64,000 nucleotides of DNA from an uncultured Blautia sp. GTDB lineage: Bacteria > Bacillota > Clostridia > Lachnospirales > Lachnospiraceae. The notes under the pieces are model-generated. The model saw only the letters and a list, made by a program, of their open reading frames with translations, was not told the origin of the DNA and did no database searches. Position 1 is the first letter of the stretch. Every line of letters begins with the position of its first letter. Position numbers and translations under genes: made by a program. The DNA lies in the NCBI GenBank assembly GCA_900539525.1, contig UQCM01000004.1, positions 12,502-76,501 of the forward strand, given 5' to 3'. This document shows positions 51,019 through 59,595 of the stretch, piece by piece.

Positions 51019-51891
51019 TTATACTAATATCTGGTAAGCTTCGGGTCTTCTGTCACGGAAGATTCCCCAGCTCAGACGATCCTCTCTGAGGGCGTCCAGA
51101 TCGAAGGTTTCTGTGATGACACCTTCTTCTGTGCGTCCCAGGGAGGTTTTTATTGCTCCGGTATGGTCGGTGATGAAGGAGGAACCATAGAAATGTAAGG
51201 ATGAGCTCTGATTTCCGTTTTCTTTGCAGGGTTCCACCCGCTCTTCTCCGATGCGGTTGGCGGCTATGACAGGGATGAGATTGGCTGCAGCGTGTCCCTG
51301 CATACATCTTCGCCAGTGTTCCATGCTGTCACATTCCAGGACAGGTTCGCTGCCGATGGCTGTCGGATAGAAGATCAGCTCTGCGCCCTGGACAGCCAGA
51401 CATCTTGCCGTCTCCGGGAACCACTGATCCCAGCAGATGCCGATACCGATACATCCGTACATTGTCTGAAATACCTTGAATCCGGTATCTCCCGGTACGA
51501 AATAGAACTTCTCCTGATAGTAGTGGTCATCCGGGATGTGTGTTTTCCGGTAGATGCCAAGGTTGCTTCCGTCTGCATCCAGGACCGCCACGCTGTTGAA
51601 GGTGCGGTTTTTGTCCAGTTCATAGAAGCTGACCGGAAGTACGACATGAAGCTCCGCCGCCAGCTTCTGAAAATGATGAACTGCCGGATTGTCCTCAGCT
51701 GTCATGGCATACTGATAATATTCATACCGTCGTTCCTGACAGAAATACGGCCTCTCGAAAAGCTCCGGAAGCAGGATGATATCTGCTCCTTTTTCCGCCG
51801 CCTCCCGCACCAGTGTTTCTGCATGACGGATATTCTCTTCTACACTTCTGCCGCATCGCATCTGCACTGCGGCTGCTGTCACTTTTCTCAT
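51019..51891 (-). CDS. aguB: N-carbamoylputrescine amidase
   Basis: Hydrolyses N-carbamoylputrescine to putrescine, CO2 and ammonia. A nitrilase-superfamily enzyme of 290 aa with the catalytic triad in ILLPELFERPYF (Glu), YRKTHIPDDHYYQEKFYF (Lys) and GIGICWDQWFPE (Cys). These surroundings are characteristic of AguB. AAGGAGAGAAA precedes the ATG at 51891. Last gene of the polyamine operon, 123 bases after aguA with R4 pieces in the gap. Confidence 0.95.
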   Translation of the reverse strand: MRKVTAAAVQMRCGRSVEENIRHAETLVREAAEKGADIILLPELFERPYFCQERRYEYYQYAMTAEDNPAVHHFQKLAAELHVVLPVSFYELDKNRTFNSVAVLDADGSNLGIYRKTHIPDDHYYQEKFYFVPGDTGFKVFQTMYGCIGIGICWDQWFPETARCLAVQGAELIFYPTAIGSEPVLECDSMEHWRRCMQGHAAANLIPVIAANRIGEERVEPCKENGNQSSSLHFYGSSFITDHTGAIKTSLGRTEEGVITETFDLDALREDRLSWGIFRDRRPEAYQILV

Positions 51892-51938
51892 TTTCTCTCC
51901 TTCTTCCCCGGTCACCGCCGGGTATACGATCATTCCCT

Positions 51939-52050
51939 GTTACTGTTCACTCCGTGTCCGGCAGCACGCTTCCTGCGCTCACAGTTCCGTCTCATGTTAT
52001 CCTGTCGTTACTGTTCACTCTGCGGCCGACGGCACGCTTCCTGCTGCCGG
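51939..52050. repeat. R4 repeat ends, two tandem copies overlapping the aguA 3' end
   Basis: gttactgttcac occurs at 51939-51950 and 52007-52018, each followed by a gcacgcttcctg motif. The second copy contains the aguA stop codon and its last residues. Confidence 0.65.
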
Positions 52051-53184
52051 AATCTGCTGGGTAATGCAATGGATGTTTCCTCCGCCCACAATGATAGCTC
52101 TCGCATCCACCGGGCAGATCCTTCTGTCCGGAAAACACTCTGACAGGATGCGCACTGCTTCCGCATCGTTCGGATCACCGAACTGCGGCAGGATGATCCC
52201 GTCGTTGGATATGTAGAAATTCACATAGCTGGCTGCCATGCGCTCTCCCGCCTCTCTGGTATCCTCTCCCGGCTCGAAGATGAATCCGGCCACCTCCTCT
52301 TCCGTCAGACAGACGGGCTTCTCCGGTATGGGAAGCTTGTGTATATGGAATCTTCTGCCCTTTGCGTCTGTCTCCTGCTCGAGAACCCTCAGATTCTCTG
52401 CGGACAGTTCATACTGAGGATCGTTTCTGTCATCGGTCCATGCCAGCACGACTTCTCCCGGGCGGACGAAAGCGCACACATTATCCACATGCTCGTTTGT
52501 CTCGTCCTGATAGATTCCCCTGGGCAGCCAGATGACCTTTTCTGCTCCCAGCCAGTGCTTCAGGGTTTCTTCGATTTCTTCTCTGCTCATTTCAGGATTT
52601 CGTCCCGGGCTCAAGAGACAGGCTTCTGTGACGAGAAGTGTGCCTTCTCCGTCAGAATGAATGGAGCCTCCCTCCAGTACAAAGGGTCTGGCATCCAGAC
52701 ATGGATAGCCCAGCGCCTGACATACACCGGATGCCACCCGGTCATCCTTTTCCCAGTGCTGATACAGCCCGTCAAAGGTGCCTCCCCAGGCATTGAACTG
52801 CCAGTCGATACCGCATACCGCTCCCTTTTCATCCACCACCATGGTAGGCCCGGTATCTCTGGCCCAGGCATCGTCTGTTTCCATTTCCAGCAGACAGATA
52901 CGCTCTGAGAGCATCCGGCGGGCATTTTCAATCTGTCTGGAAGACACCAGCATATACAGTGTCTCACTGTCAGCGATCGCCTCCGCCACTTCTGTAAAGG
53001 CCTTCCTTGCCGCCCCGCCCCCATATCCCCAGGAGCCGGGGCGCTCCGGCCAGATCATCAGGCACCCGGTATGCGGCTCAAACTCTCCGGGCATGCGGTA
53101 CTCGTGCACTTCTCTGCTTTCCTGCACACTTTCCGGAAGCTCCCTTAAGCCTGCCTTCCGGCCTCCTGTTTTCGATTCTCCCAT
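52015..53184 (-). CDS. aguA: Agmatine deiminase
   Basis: Converts agmatine to N-carbamoylputrescine and ammonia. 389 aa of the peptidyl-arginine-deiminase-like fold. EFEPHTGCLMIWPERPGSWG, DDAWARDTGPTMVVDE and FVLEGGSIHSDGEGTLLVTE hold substrate ligands. The catalytic Cys is in IVGGGNIHCITQQIP near the end. The final residues AAGSVPSAAE are encoded by an R4 repeat end that also supplies the stop. ATG at 53184 follows AGGAGG; about 28 residues before the conserved part (MGESKTGG...) are variable. Confidence 0.95.
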   Translation of the reverse strand: MGESKTGGRKAGLRELPESVQESREVHEYRMPGEFEPHTGCLMIWPERPGSWGYGGGAARKAFTEVAEAIADSETLYMLVSSRQIENARRMLSERICLLEMETDDAWARDTGPTMVVDEKGAVCGIDWQFNAWGGTFDGLYQHWEKDDRVASGVCQALGYPCLDARPFVLEGGSIHSDGEGTLLVTEACLLSPGRNPEMSREEIEETLKHWLGAEKVIWLPRGIYQDETNEHVDNVCAFVRPGEVVLAWTDDRNDPQYELSAENLRVLEQETDAKGRRFHIHKLPIPEKPVCLTEEEVAGFIFEPGEDTREAGERMAASYVNFYISNDGIILPQFGDPNDAEAVRILSECFPDRRICPVDARAIIVGGGNIHCITQQIPAAGSVPSAAE

Positions 53185-53239
53185 ATTTCCTCCTGTCATT
53201 CTCTTCGAGGCTTTCCTTTTACTCATGCAGGACTCCCGC

Positions 53240-54361
53240 TTACGACAGTCTCCCTTTAAAATCCTCATACGAAAAGGCTCTGATCACTTCACACGTTCCA
53301 TCCTCACGCATCCGTGCGATGGACGGAAGCGGCATTCCGTTAAAGGTATTGTTTTTTACCATGGAATAGATGGCCATATCCTGAAAGTACAGCCTGTCTC
53401 CTGCCTGTATCTCCCGGTCAAAGGAATAGTCTCCGATGATATCTCCTGCCAGGCAGGTACAGGAGGACAGGCGGTATGTATACGGCTTCTCTCCCGGAAG
53501 TCCACTGTCCTTAAGTGGCGGCCGGTAGGGCATCTCCAGCACATCCGGCATATGGCATGCCGCCGAGGTGTCCAATACCAGCGTCCGGATCCTGTTCTCC
53601 ACGATATCCAGCACCTCTGTGACCAGATACCCCGCATCCAGAGCCACGGCTTCGCCGGGTTCCAGATATACCTGCACCCCATAGGTATCCTGTACATGGC
53701 GGATACAGGACTTTAAGAGTTCGATGTCATATCCCGGCCTGGTGATATGATGTCCCCCTCCCATATTCAGCCAGGACAGCTGATGGAGATATCTGCCGAA
53801 CCTTTCTTCCACCACGTCCAGCGTCACCTTCAGCGCATCCGCATCCTGCTCACACAGGGTGTGAAAATGCAGGCCGTCGATCCACGAAAGGCATCTCTCA
53901 TCAAACTGTGACGCCGTCACTCCCAGACGGGAGCCGGGCGCACAGGGATCATAGATCGCATGCCCCTCCTGGGTCGAACACTCCGGATTGATCCGCAGCC
54001 CGAGACTGACACCGCTGCACAGATCCTTATACTTTTCCAGCTGCGAAACAGAATTAAAAACGATATGGTCACAGATCTTCGTCAGCTCCCCGATCTCCTG
54101 CCGCCGGTATGCCGGTGAAAATACATGATTTTCCTTTCCCATCTCCTCATGACCAAGTCTTGCCTCGAAAAGCCCGCTGGCGGTGGTTCCCGCCAGATAC
54201 TTCCCGATCAGCGGATACAGGGCAAACCCGGAAAAGGCTTTCTGTGCCAGGAGGATCCTGCAGCCGGTGTCCTCCTGCAGCGCACCCAGGATTTCCAGAT
54301 TCTCCTTCAGCTTCTTCTCGTCGATCACATAGCAGGGGGTGGGCAGCTCACTGATCTTCAT
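53240..54361 (-). CDS. nspC: Carboxynorspermidine/carboxyspermidine decarboxylase
   Basis: A PLP-dependent decarboxylase that forms spermidine (or norspermidine) from its carboxy precursor. 373 aa of the alanine-racemase-like fold. The PLP Lys is in ILLAQKAFSGFALYP (about 40). The phosphate and cofactor contacts are in NMGGGHHITRPGYD and YLEPGEAVALDAGYLV. The active-site Cys lies in SCTCLAGD. It overlaps the dehydrogenase gene by 14 bases. Confidence 0.94.
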   Translation of the reverse strand: MKISELPTPCYVIDEKKLKENLEILGALQEDTGCRILLAQKAFSGFALYPLIGKYLAGTTASGLFEARLGHEEMGKENHVFSPAYRRQEIGELTKICDHIVFNSVSQLEKYKDLCSGVSLGLRINPECSTQEGHAIYDPCAPGSRLGVTASQFDERCLSWIDGLHFHTLCEQDADALKVTLDVVEERFGRYLHQLSWLNMGGGHHITRPGYDIELLKSCIRHVQDTYGVQVYLEPGEAVALDAGYLVTEVLDIVENRIRTLVLDTSAACHMPDVLEMPYRPPLKDSGLPGEKPYTYRLSSCTCLAGDIIGDYSFDREIQAGDRLYFQDMAIYSMVKNNTFNGMPLPSIARMREDGTCEVIRAFSYEDFKGRLS

Positions 54362-55634
54362 CTTCTGTTCTCCATACCTTTACCGGGGCCGGATCCTCGC
54401 ATACCACCCATGGGAGTCCCCACCGGTTCAGCGCCTCCATATACGGATCCGGGTCGAATTCTTCCACATTAAAGACTCCCGGCTTCTTCCACTGCCCGGT
54501 CACCACCATCATGGCACCGATCATGGCCGGAACGCCTGTCGTGTAGGAGATCGCCTGTGATTCCACCTCCCGGTAGCACTCCTGATGGTCACATACATTG
54601 TAGATGTAGATCGTCCGCTCCTTTCCATCCTTCACGCCTGTAAAGATACACCCGATATTCGTCTTTCCCACTGTTCTCGGTCCCAGCGAAGCCGGATCCG
54701 GAAGCAGTGCTTTCAGAAACTGGATCGGTACGATCTCCTGCCCCTGAAACGTCACCGGTGCCGTGGACAGCATACCCACATTTTCCAGGCATTTCATATG
54801 GGTCAGATAGCTGCTTCCAAAGGTCATGAAGAAGCGGATCCTCTTCACTCCCGGAATATTCTTCGCCAGGGATTCGATCTCTTCATGGTGGAGCAGATAC
54901 ATTTCCTTCTCGCCCACCTGCGGAAAATCATATCTGGACTTAAACTCCATCGGCTTTGTCTCTACCCAGTGACCGTTTTCCCAGTAGGAGCCATTGGCGG
55001 AAACCTCCCGCAGATTGATCTCCGGATTAAAATTCGTGGCAAAGGGATAGCCGTGATCTCCCCCGTTGCAGTCCAGGATATCGATGGTATGGATCTCATC
55101 AAAATAATGCTTCAGAGCGTATGCGGAAAATACACTGGTAACCCCCGGGTCAAAACCGCTTCCCAGAAGGGCGGTAAGCCCCGCCTCCCGGAACCGTTCC
55201 TGATAATCCCACTGCCAGGAATAATCAAAGTAGGCGGTAAAGCCCTTCTCCTGACATCGCTTTTCGTAGATCTCTCTCCAGACGGGATCTTCGGTATCCT
55301 CCGCCTCATAATTCGCCGTATCAATATAATCGGCTCCCGCCTCCAGACAGGCATCCATAATCGTAAGGTCCTGATAGGGCAGAGCCACATTCAGCACGGC
55401 ATCCGCACGATAGCTTCGGATCAGCTCTGCCACCTCCCCGGCATGATCGGCATCCACCTGTGCCGTGGAAATCCTTGTTTTCGTTGTTCCCTGAAGCTTT
55501 TCCTTCAGGGCATCACATTTCTCCTTTGTCCGGCTGGCAATCATGATGTCCGTAAATACCTCACTGTTCTGGCAGCATTTACGAATCGCCACCGAAGCCA
55601 CACCGCCGCACCCGATAATCAACAGTCTGCTCAT
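54348..55634 (-). CDS. Carboxynorspermidine/carboxyspermidine dehydrogenase (saccharopine dehydrogenase family)
   Basis: Condenses putrescine (or diaminopropane) with aspartate semialdehyde and reduces the product with NADPH, giving the carboxy-polyamine used by NspC. 428 aa. Rossmann start SRLLIIGCGGVASVAIRKCC; LNVALPYQDLTIMDACLEAG; ALLGSGFDPGVTSVFSAYAL; and CNGGDHGYPFATNFNPEINL are typical. The chosen ATG at 55634 has AGGAGG before it and overlaps the speE stop as ATGA. The choice of spermidine over norspermidine is inferred from the putrescine-forming neighbours. Confidence 0.93.
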   Translation of the reverse strand: MSRLLIIGCGGVASVAIRKCCQNSEVFTDIMIASRTKEKCDALKEKLQGTTKTRISTAQVDADHAGEVAELIRSYRADAVLNVALPYQDLTIMDACLEAGADYIDTANYEAEDTEDPVWREIYEKRCQEKGFTAYFDYSWQWDYQERFREAGLTALLGSGFDPGVTSVFSAYALKHYFDEIHTIDILDCNGGDHGYPFATNFNPEINLREVSANGSYWENGHWVETKPMEFKSRYDFPQVGEKEMYLLHHEEIESLAKNIPGVKRIRFFMTFGSSYLTHMKCLENVGMLSTAPVTFQGQEIVPIQFLKALLPDPASLGPRTVGKTNIGCIFTGVKDGKERTIYIYNVCDHQECYREVESQAISYTTGVPAMIGAMMVVTGQWKKPGVFNVEEFDPDPYMEALNRWGLPWVVCEDPAPVKVWRTEDEDQ

Positions 55635-56491
55635 AATCCTTTTTCCTCCTCTTCCAGTAACTCCTCCACATATCCCGGCAGCATAAAGGCTCCCCGGTGG
55701 AGATTGGTTGTATAGTACCATGTTTTTATAGATAATTCGTTAAACCGCTCCGGTCTGAAATCTGTCAGGGGATGATACTTTTTCGACGCAAACCCGAACA
55801 GCCAGTACCCCGACGGGCAGGTGGGAATGTGCGCCTGATATACCCTGCTGATTGGAAAGGAACGGTAAACCTTCCGATGCATGCTCCTGCACTCGACCTC
55901 ATCCTCATCGTAGAAGGGACTTCCATGCTGATATACCATGATCCCGTCCTCCCGCAGCGCCTGATAGCAGCTCCCGTAAAATTCCTTCGTAAACAGGCCT
56001 TCCGTATGCCCGAAGGGATCCGTGGAATCATTAATGATCAGGTCATACCGCGCCTTCTTGTTCCTCAGAAAATGCAGGCCGTCCTCATAGTATACCGTCA
56101 CGCGGGGATCCTTAAGTGCACAGGCCACCTCCGGAAAAATCTCCCGGCACACGTCCACAAACATCTGATCCGTCTCCACCACATCGATCGAATCGATCTG
56201 CGGATACCAGATCAGCTCCTTCGCCACGCCTCCGTCACCGCCGCCGATGATCAGCACATTTCTCACGTTCGGATGTACCGTCATGGGCACATGTGTCACC
56301 ATTTCATCATAGATAAACTCATCCTTGTCCGAAAATACGATCTCACCATCCAGAGCCACAAATCTGCCAAATTCCAGAGAATCAAACACATCGATCCGCT
56401 GAAATTCACTCTGCCCTGAAAATAACTGCTTATTGATCCGCACCGACAGCTTCACATTGCCGGTATGGAACTCAGAAAACCAGATCTCCAT
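55631..56491 (-). CDS. speE: Spermidine synthase-family aminopropyltransferase
   Basis: Transfers an aminopropyl group from decarboxylated AdoMet to putrescine. 286 aa with the Rossmann methyltransferase-like motif VLIIGGGDGGVAKEL (about 82-96). The family Asp-rich loop is LIINDSTDPFG, and GIMVYQHGSPFY and YQAHIPTCPSGYWLFGFAS follow. The decarboxylated-AdoMet supplier speD is not in this window. It overlaps speA by 20 bases and the dehydrogenase gene by 4, so it is firmly part of the operon. Its donor or product may differ from textbook SpeE. Confidence 0.92.
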   Translation of the reverse strand: MEIWFSEFHTGNVKLSVRINKQLFSGQSEFQRIDVFDSLEFGRFVALDGEIVFSDKDEFIYDEMVTHVPMTVHPNVRNVLIIGGGDGGVAKELIWYPQIDSIDVVETDQMFVDVCREIFPEVACALKDPRVTVYYEDGLHFLRNKKARYDLIINDSTDPFGHTEGLFTKEFYGSCYQALREDGIMVYQHGSPFYDEDEVECRSMHRKVYRSFPISRVYQAHIPTCPSGYWLFGFASKKYHPLTDFRPERFNELSIKTWYYTTNLHRGAFMLPGYVEELLEEEEKGL

Positions 56492-57947
56492 CCTGTCCTC
56501 CCTTCAGCACCTGCAGATGCTTTACTTCAGGATCCTCCATTCCCTGCATGGAGCACCCCTTATCCCGTGCATAAACGATATATTCCACGATTTCTTCCGT
56601 CACTCTCTCGCCCGGTGCCAGTATCGGGATTCCCGGCGGATAGCACATGACAAATTCTCCACTGATCCTCCCTGTCGTCTGCTCAATGGGAAGCGACTCC
56701 TTCTGTGCATAAAATGCCCTCTGTGGAGAGATGACCACCTCCGGCGGAATATACTCTCCCGTAAGCATGCCTGTCCTGTCCTTCTTATAAAGGCGTCCGA
56801 TATCCGCCAGAGCACCCACCAGGCGCTCAATATCCTGAATCCGATCCCCGATGGAAATATACGCGAGAACATTGCAGATATCGCCAAACTCGATCTGGAT
56901 GTCGTACTCATCTCTTAACAGGTCATAAACCTCGATGCCTGCCAGGCCGTTTTCCAGCGTATAGACAGCCAGCTTCGTCACATCAAAATCATATACACTG
57001 GTCCCGTTGATCAGCTCCCGTCCATAGGCATAATAGCCTCCGATGGAGTTGATCTCCTCTCGGGCATACTGCGCCATCTTCGTCACTCTGGCAAAGGATT
57101 CCTCCCCCCGGAGCGCCAGATTCCTTCTGGAAATATCGAGGCTTGACAGGAGCAGATAAGAGGCACTCGTGGTCTGTGTCAGGTTGATGATCTGGCGCAC
57201 ATGCTCTGCATGGATCGCGTGATTAACAAGAAGCAGAGAACTCTGGGTGAGGCTTCCCCCTGACTTGTGCATGGACACTGCCGCCATGTCTGCCCCCGCT
57301 TCCATGGCCGATACCGGAAGGCCTTTGCCAAAGTACAGATGCGTCCCGTGCGCCTCATCCGCCAGTACCTTCATGCCCCTTGCATGAGCCAGCCTGACAA
57401 TGGTACGCAGGTCAGAACAGATTCCATAATAGGTGGGATTATTCACAAACACAGCTACGGCATCGGGATGTTCCTCCATCGTCTTTTCCACCTGGCTGGT
57501 CTCCATTCCCAGAGAAATCCCCAGCGTCCCATTGACCTCCGGATTCACATACACCGGAATCGCCCCGCAGAGTACCAGGGCATTGATCACACTTTTATGT
57601 ACATTTCTGGGCAGGATGATCTTGTCTCCCGCTTTGCAGACCGATAGCACCATGCTCTGCACCGCCGATGTGGTTCCTCCCACCATCAGAAAGGCATGTG
57701 CCGCGCCAAAGGCATCTGCCGCCAGCTCCTCCGCCTCACGGATAACCGATACGGGATGACACAGGTTATCCAGGGGCTTCATGGAATTCACATCCAGACC
57801 CACACATTTCTCCCCCAGAAGCTGCGCCAGCTCCGGGTTCCCTCTCCCCCTCTTATGTCCGGGAACATCAAAAGGGACCACTCTTCTTTTCCGGAAACGC
57901 TCCAGCGCCTCATAGATGGGCGCACGTTTTTGCTTTTCAATATTCAT
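56472..57947 (-). CDS. speA: Arginine decarboxylase (Orn/Lys/Arg decarboxylase fold I)
   Basis: A PLP enzyme, most likely arginine to agmatine since aguA and aguB follow. 491 aa. PFDVPGHKRGRGNP at the start, FLMVGGTTSAVQSMVLSVC, VLADEAHGTHLYFG and the PLP Lys in VSMHKSGGSLTQSSLLL are the family hallmarks. There is no N-terminal wing domain, as in the small Bacillus SpeA type. The start at 57947 has GAGGGTAG and is preceded by two strong leader hairpins. First gene of the six-gene operon. Confidence 0.93.
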   Translation of the reverse strand: MNIEKQKRAPIYEALERFRKRRVVPFDVPGHKRGRGNPELAQLLGEKCVGLDVNSMKPLDNLCHPVSVIREAEELAADAFGAAHAFLMVGGTTSAVQSMVLSVCKAGDKIILPRNVHKSVINALVLCGAIPVYVNPEVNGTLGISLGMETSQVEKTMEEHPDAVAVFVNNPTYYGICSDLRTIVRLAHARGMKVLADEAHGTHLYFGKGLPVSAMEAGADMAAVSMHKSGGSLTQSSLLLVNHAIHAEHVRQIINLTQTTSASYLLLSSLDISRRNLALRGEESFARVTKMAQYAREEINSIGGYYAYGRELINGTSVYDFDVTKLAVYTLENGLAGIEVYDLLRDEYDIQIEFGDICNVLAYISIGDRIQDIERLVGALADIGRLYKKDRTGMLTGEYIPPEVVISPQRAFYAQKESLPIEQTTGRISGEFVMCYPPGIPILAPGERVTEEIVEYIVYARDKGCSMQGMEDPEVKHLQVLKGGQDGDLVF

Positions 57948-57972
57948 TTTTTCTACCCTCTTACAAAATAAA

Positions 57973-58033
57973 CAAAGTGTACAAGCCCACCTCAGCTCCC
58001 AACCCCTCACTCATGAGAGGCCTGCACACTTTG
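57973..58033 (-). promoter_or_regulatory. Polyamine-operon leader hairpin II, next to the speA ribosome site
   Basis: On the minus strand CAAAGTGTGCAGGCC pairs with GGGCTTGTACACTTTG (15 pairs, two G-U) around an inner CCTC/GAGG pair, followed by TTTATTTTG. It ends about 25 bases before the start codon. It could be a terminator or a translation switch. Confidence 0.6.
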
Positions 58034-58076
58034 CGCGCTGAGCGTGGTCAGCTCTGCTGACATCTTCCAATCACAA

Positions 58077-58103
58077 AAAAGCAGATGAGTTCATCATCTG
58101 CTT
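58077..58103 (-). terminator. Leader terminator (attenuator candidate) of the polyamine operon
   Basis: On the minus strand AAGCAGATGA-tgaac-TCATCTGCTT followed by TTTTTG, a textbook terminator. No leftward gene lies upstream to be terminated; the next gene, purC, is divergent. An AGGGATT-tccgtg-AATCCCT hairpin (58121-58140) lies just before it. Confidence 0.75.
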
Positions 58104-58237
58104 CCTTCATGAATGTATAAAGGGATTCACGGAAATCCCTGTTCTTCTCACTTCATGACTTTATCGTTTTCGAGCTGCGTAACAAATATATTCTTTGCTC
58201 TTATTGACCGTTTCACAAGATGATGTGCACTGCACGG

Positions 58238-58243
58238 ATTATA
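58238..58243 (-). promoter_or_regulatory. Possible -10 of the polyamine operon promoter
   Basis: TATAAT on the minus strand. The matching -35 (AAATTT) is poor, so the site is tentative. It would give a leader of about 285 nt. Confidence 0.35.
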
Positions 58244-58449
58244 AAGGTATCAACTTATAAAATTTGAGCTTCTAACTCAATCAATAATGTGGTTTCCCAC
58301 GTCGGCAACTGACCCGCCTGTCCGTCTGGGCTTAACTCTCCGTCTGACCGGAAAGTGGTCAAATATTTGCATGAAAACGATAATGTCTCTTCACACTGTA
58401 GATAAGAATACCACAGAACAGCCGTGGTGTCAATTTCTTTTGAACAGGG

Positions 58450-58478
58450 TTTACACCTCAAAAATGATATGCTATAAT
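58450..58478 (+). promoter_or_regulatory. Promoter of purC
   Basis: TTTACA (58450-58455), 17 bases, TATAAT (58473-58478). Confidence 0.75.
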
Positions 58479-58486
58479 GAGTGCCA

Positions 58487-58540
58487 AAAAGGCAGGCACT
58501 CCAGACAGCAGGAGCCAGACACGTCTGCCCTTTCTTTTTG
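58487..58540 (+). terminator. Terminator-like hairpin in the purC leader
   Basis: AAAGGCAG (58488-58495) can pair with CTGCCCTTT (58525-58533), followed by CTTTTTG. An inner CTCC/GGAG pair is possible. It lies between the purC promoter and start, so it may attenuate purC. No known purine or folate riboswitch consensus was recognised. Confidence 0.45.
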
Positions 58541-58590
58541 TTGCTGTTCTTAACAGATACTGCAAAATAATAGAGAGTGAGGTAGGTATA

Positions 58591-59454
58591 ATGAAACCAA
58601 TCAAAGAAGGCAAGGTACGTGAGATTTACGATAACGGCGACAGCCTCATCATGGTTGCAACTGACCGCATCAGCTGCTTTGATGTGATTCTGAAAAATAT
58701 TGTCACCAAAAAAGGGACGGTTCTGACCCAGATGTCCAAATTCTGGTTTGACATGACAAAAGACATCCTTCCAAATCATATGATCTCCACAGATGTTAAG
58801 GATATGCCGGAATTCTTCCAGCAGCCACAGTTCGATGGAAACAGCATGATGTGCAAGAAGCTCAATATGCTTCCTATCGAATGTATCGTCCGGGGCTACA
58901 TCACCGGCAGCGGCTGGGCCAGCTACCAGAAAGACGGCACTGTCTGCGGAATCCGTCTCCCGGAAGGACTGAAGGAATCTGACAAGCTTCCTGAGCCGAT
59001 CTATACACCTTCCACGAAAGCGGAAATCGGCGATCATGATGAAAACATCTCTTTTGAGCAGAGTATCGAACACCTGGAAAAATATTTCCCGGGCAAGGGT
59101 AAGGAATATGCGGAAAAACTTCGTGACTGCACGATCGCGTTGTATAAGAAATGTGCTGATTATGCACTCACCCGCGGCATCATCATCGCAGATACCAAAT
59201 TTGAATTTGGTCTGGACGAAGAAGGAAATATCGTCATCGGTGATGAAATGCTGACACCGGACAGCTCCCGCTTCTGGCCTGCTGACGGATATGAACCGGG
59301 TCACGGACAGCCCTCCTTCGACAAACAGTTCGCCCGCGACTGGCTGAAAGCAAATCCGGACAATGACTGGACACTGCCGGATGATATCGTAGAAAAGACG
59401 ATCGATAAATATCTGCAGAGCTATGAGATGCTGACAGGCGAGAAGCTGCAGTAA
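58591..59454 (+). CDS. purC: SAICAR synthase
   Basis: Step 8 (bacterial numbering) of de novo purine synthesis: joins aspartate to CAIR using ATP. 287 aa. GKVREIYDNGDSLIMVATDRIS at the start, IECIVRGYITGSGWASY in the middle, IIADTKFEFGLDEEGNIVIGDEM and DSSRFWPADGYEPG are all conserved. The length with a 25-residue C-terminal helix fits the longer PurC type. GAGTGAGGTAGGT precedes the ATG at 58591. No other pur gene is adjacent. Confidence 0.97.
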   Translation: MKPIKEGKVREIYDNGDSLIMVATDRISCFDVILKNIVTKKGTVLTQMSKFWFDMTKDILPNHMISTDVKDMPEFFQQPQFDGNSMMCKKLNMLPIECIVRGYITGSGWASYQKDGTVCGIRLPEGLKESDKLPEPIYTPSTKAEIGDHDENISFEQSIEHLEKYFPGKGKEYAEKLRDCTIALYKKCADYALTRGIIIADTKFEFGLDEEGNIVIGDEMLTPDSSRFWPADGYEPGHGQPSFDKQFARDWLKANPDNDWTLPDDIVEKTIDKYLQSYEMLTGEKLQ

Positions 59455-59491
59455 TCGCTCCAGTAATCGACAATACAGCATTACATAAAAT

Positions 59492-59512
59492 GTAACTGTT
59501 CAGATGTCACTG
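59492..59512. repeat. R1 repeat, left-end fragment
   Basis: gtaactgttcagatgtcact shares the first 13 bases of the R1 end and then diverges. Confidence 0.45.
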
Positions 59513-59554
59513 CGCATAGCGTGAATTCGGACTCTTGACACTTAAACCAAAATT

Positions 59555-59595
59555 AAGGGCTATCTGATGTATCTTCTATCAGATAGCCCCTTTAA
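59555..59595. terminator. Bidirectional terminator after purC and after the tiny-ORF unit
   Basis: GGGCTATCTGAT/ATCAGATAGCCC stem. T-rich flanks exist on both strands (cctttaat to the right, ttaattttgg to the left). Confidence 0.85.

Noticed and set aside
58255..59481. 408-codon open frame on the minus strand opposite purC
   Set aside because: It is the reverse-frame shadow of purC, with Phe/Arg/His-rich composition, no family motif and no ribosome site.
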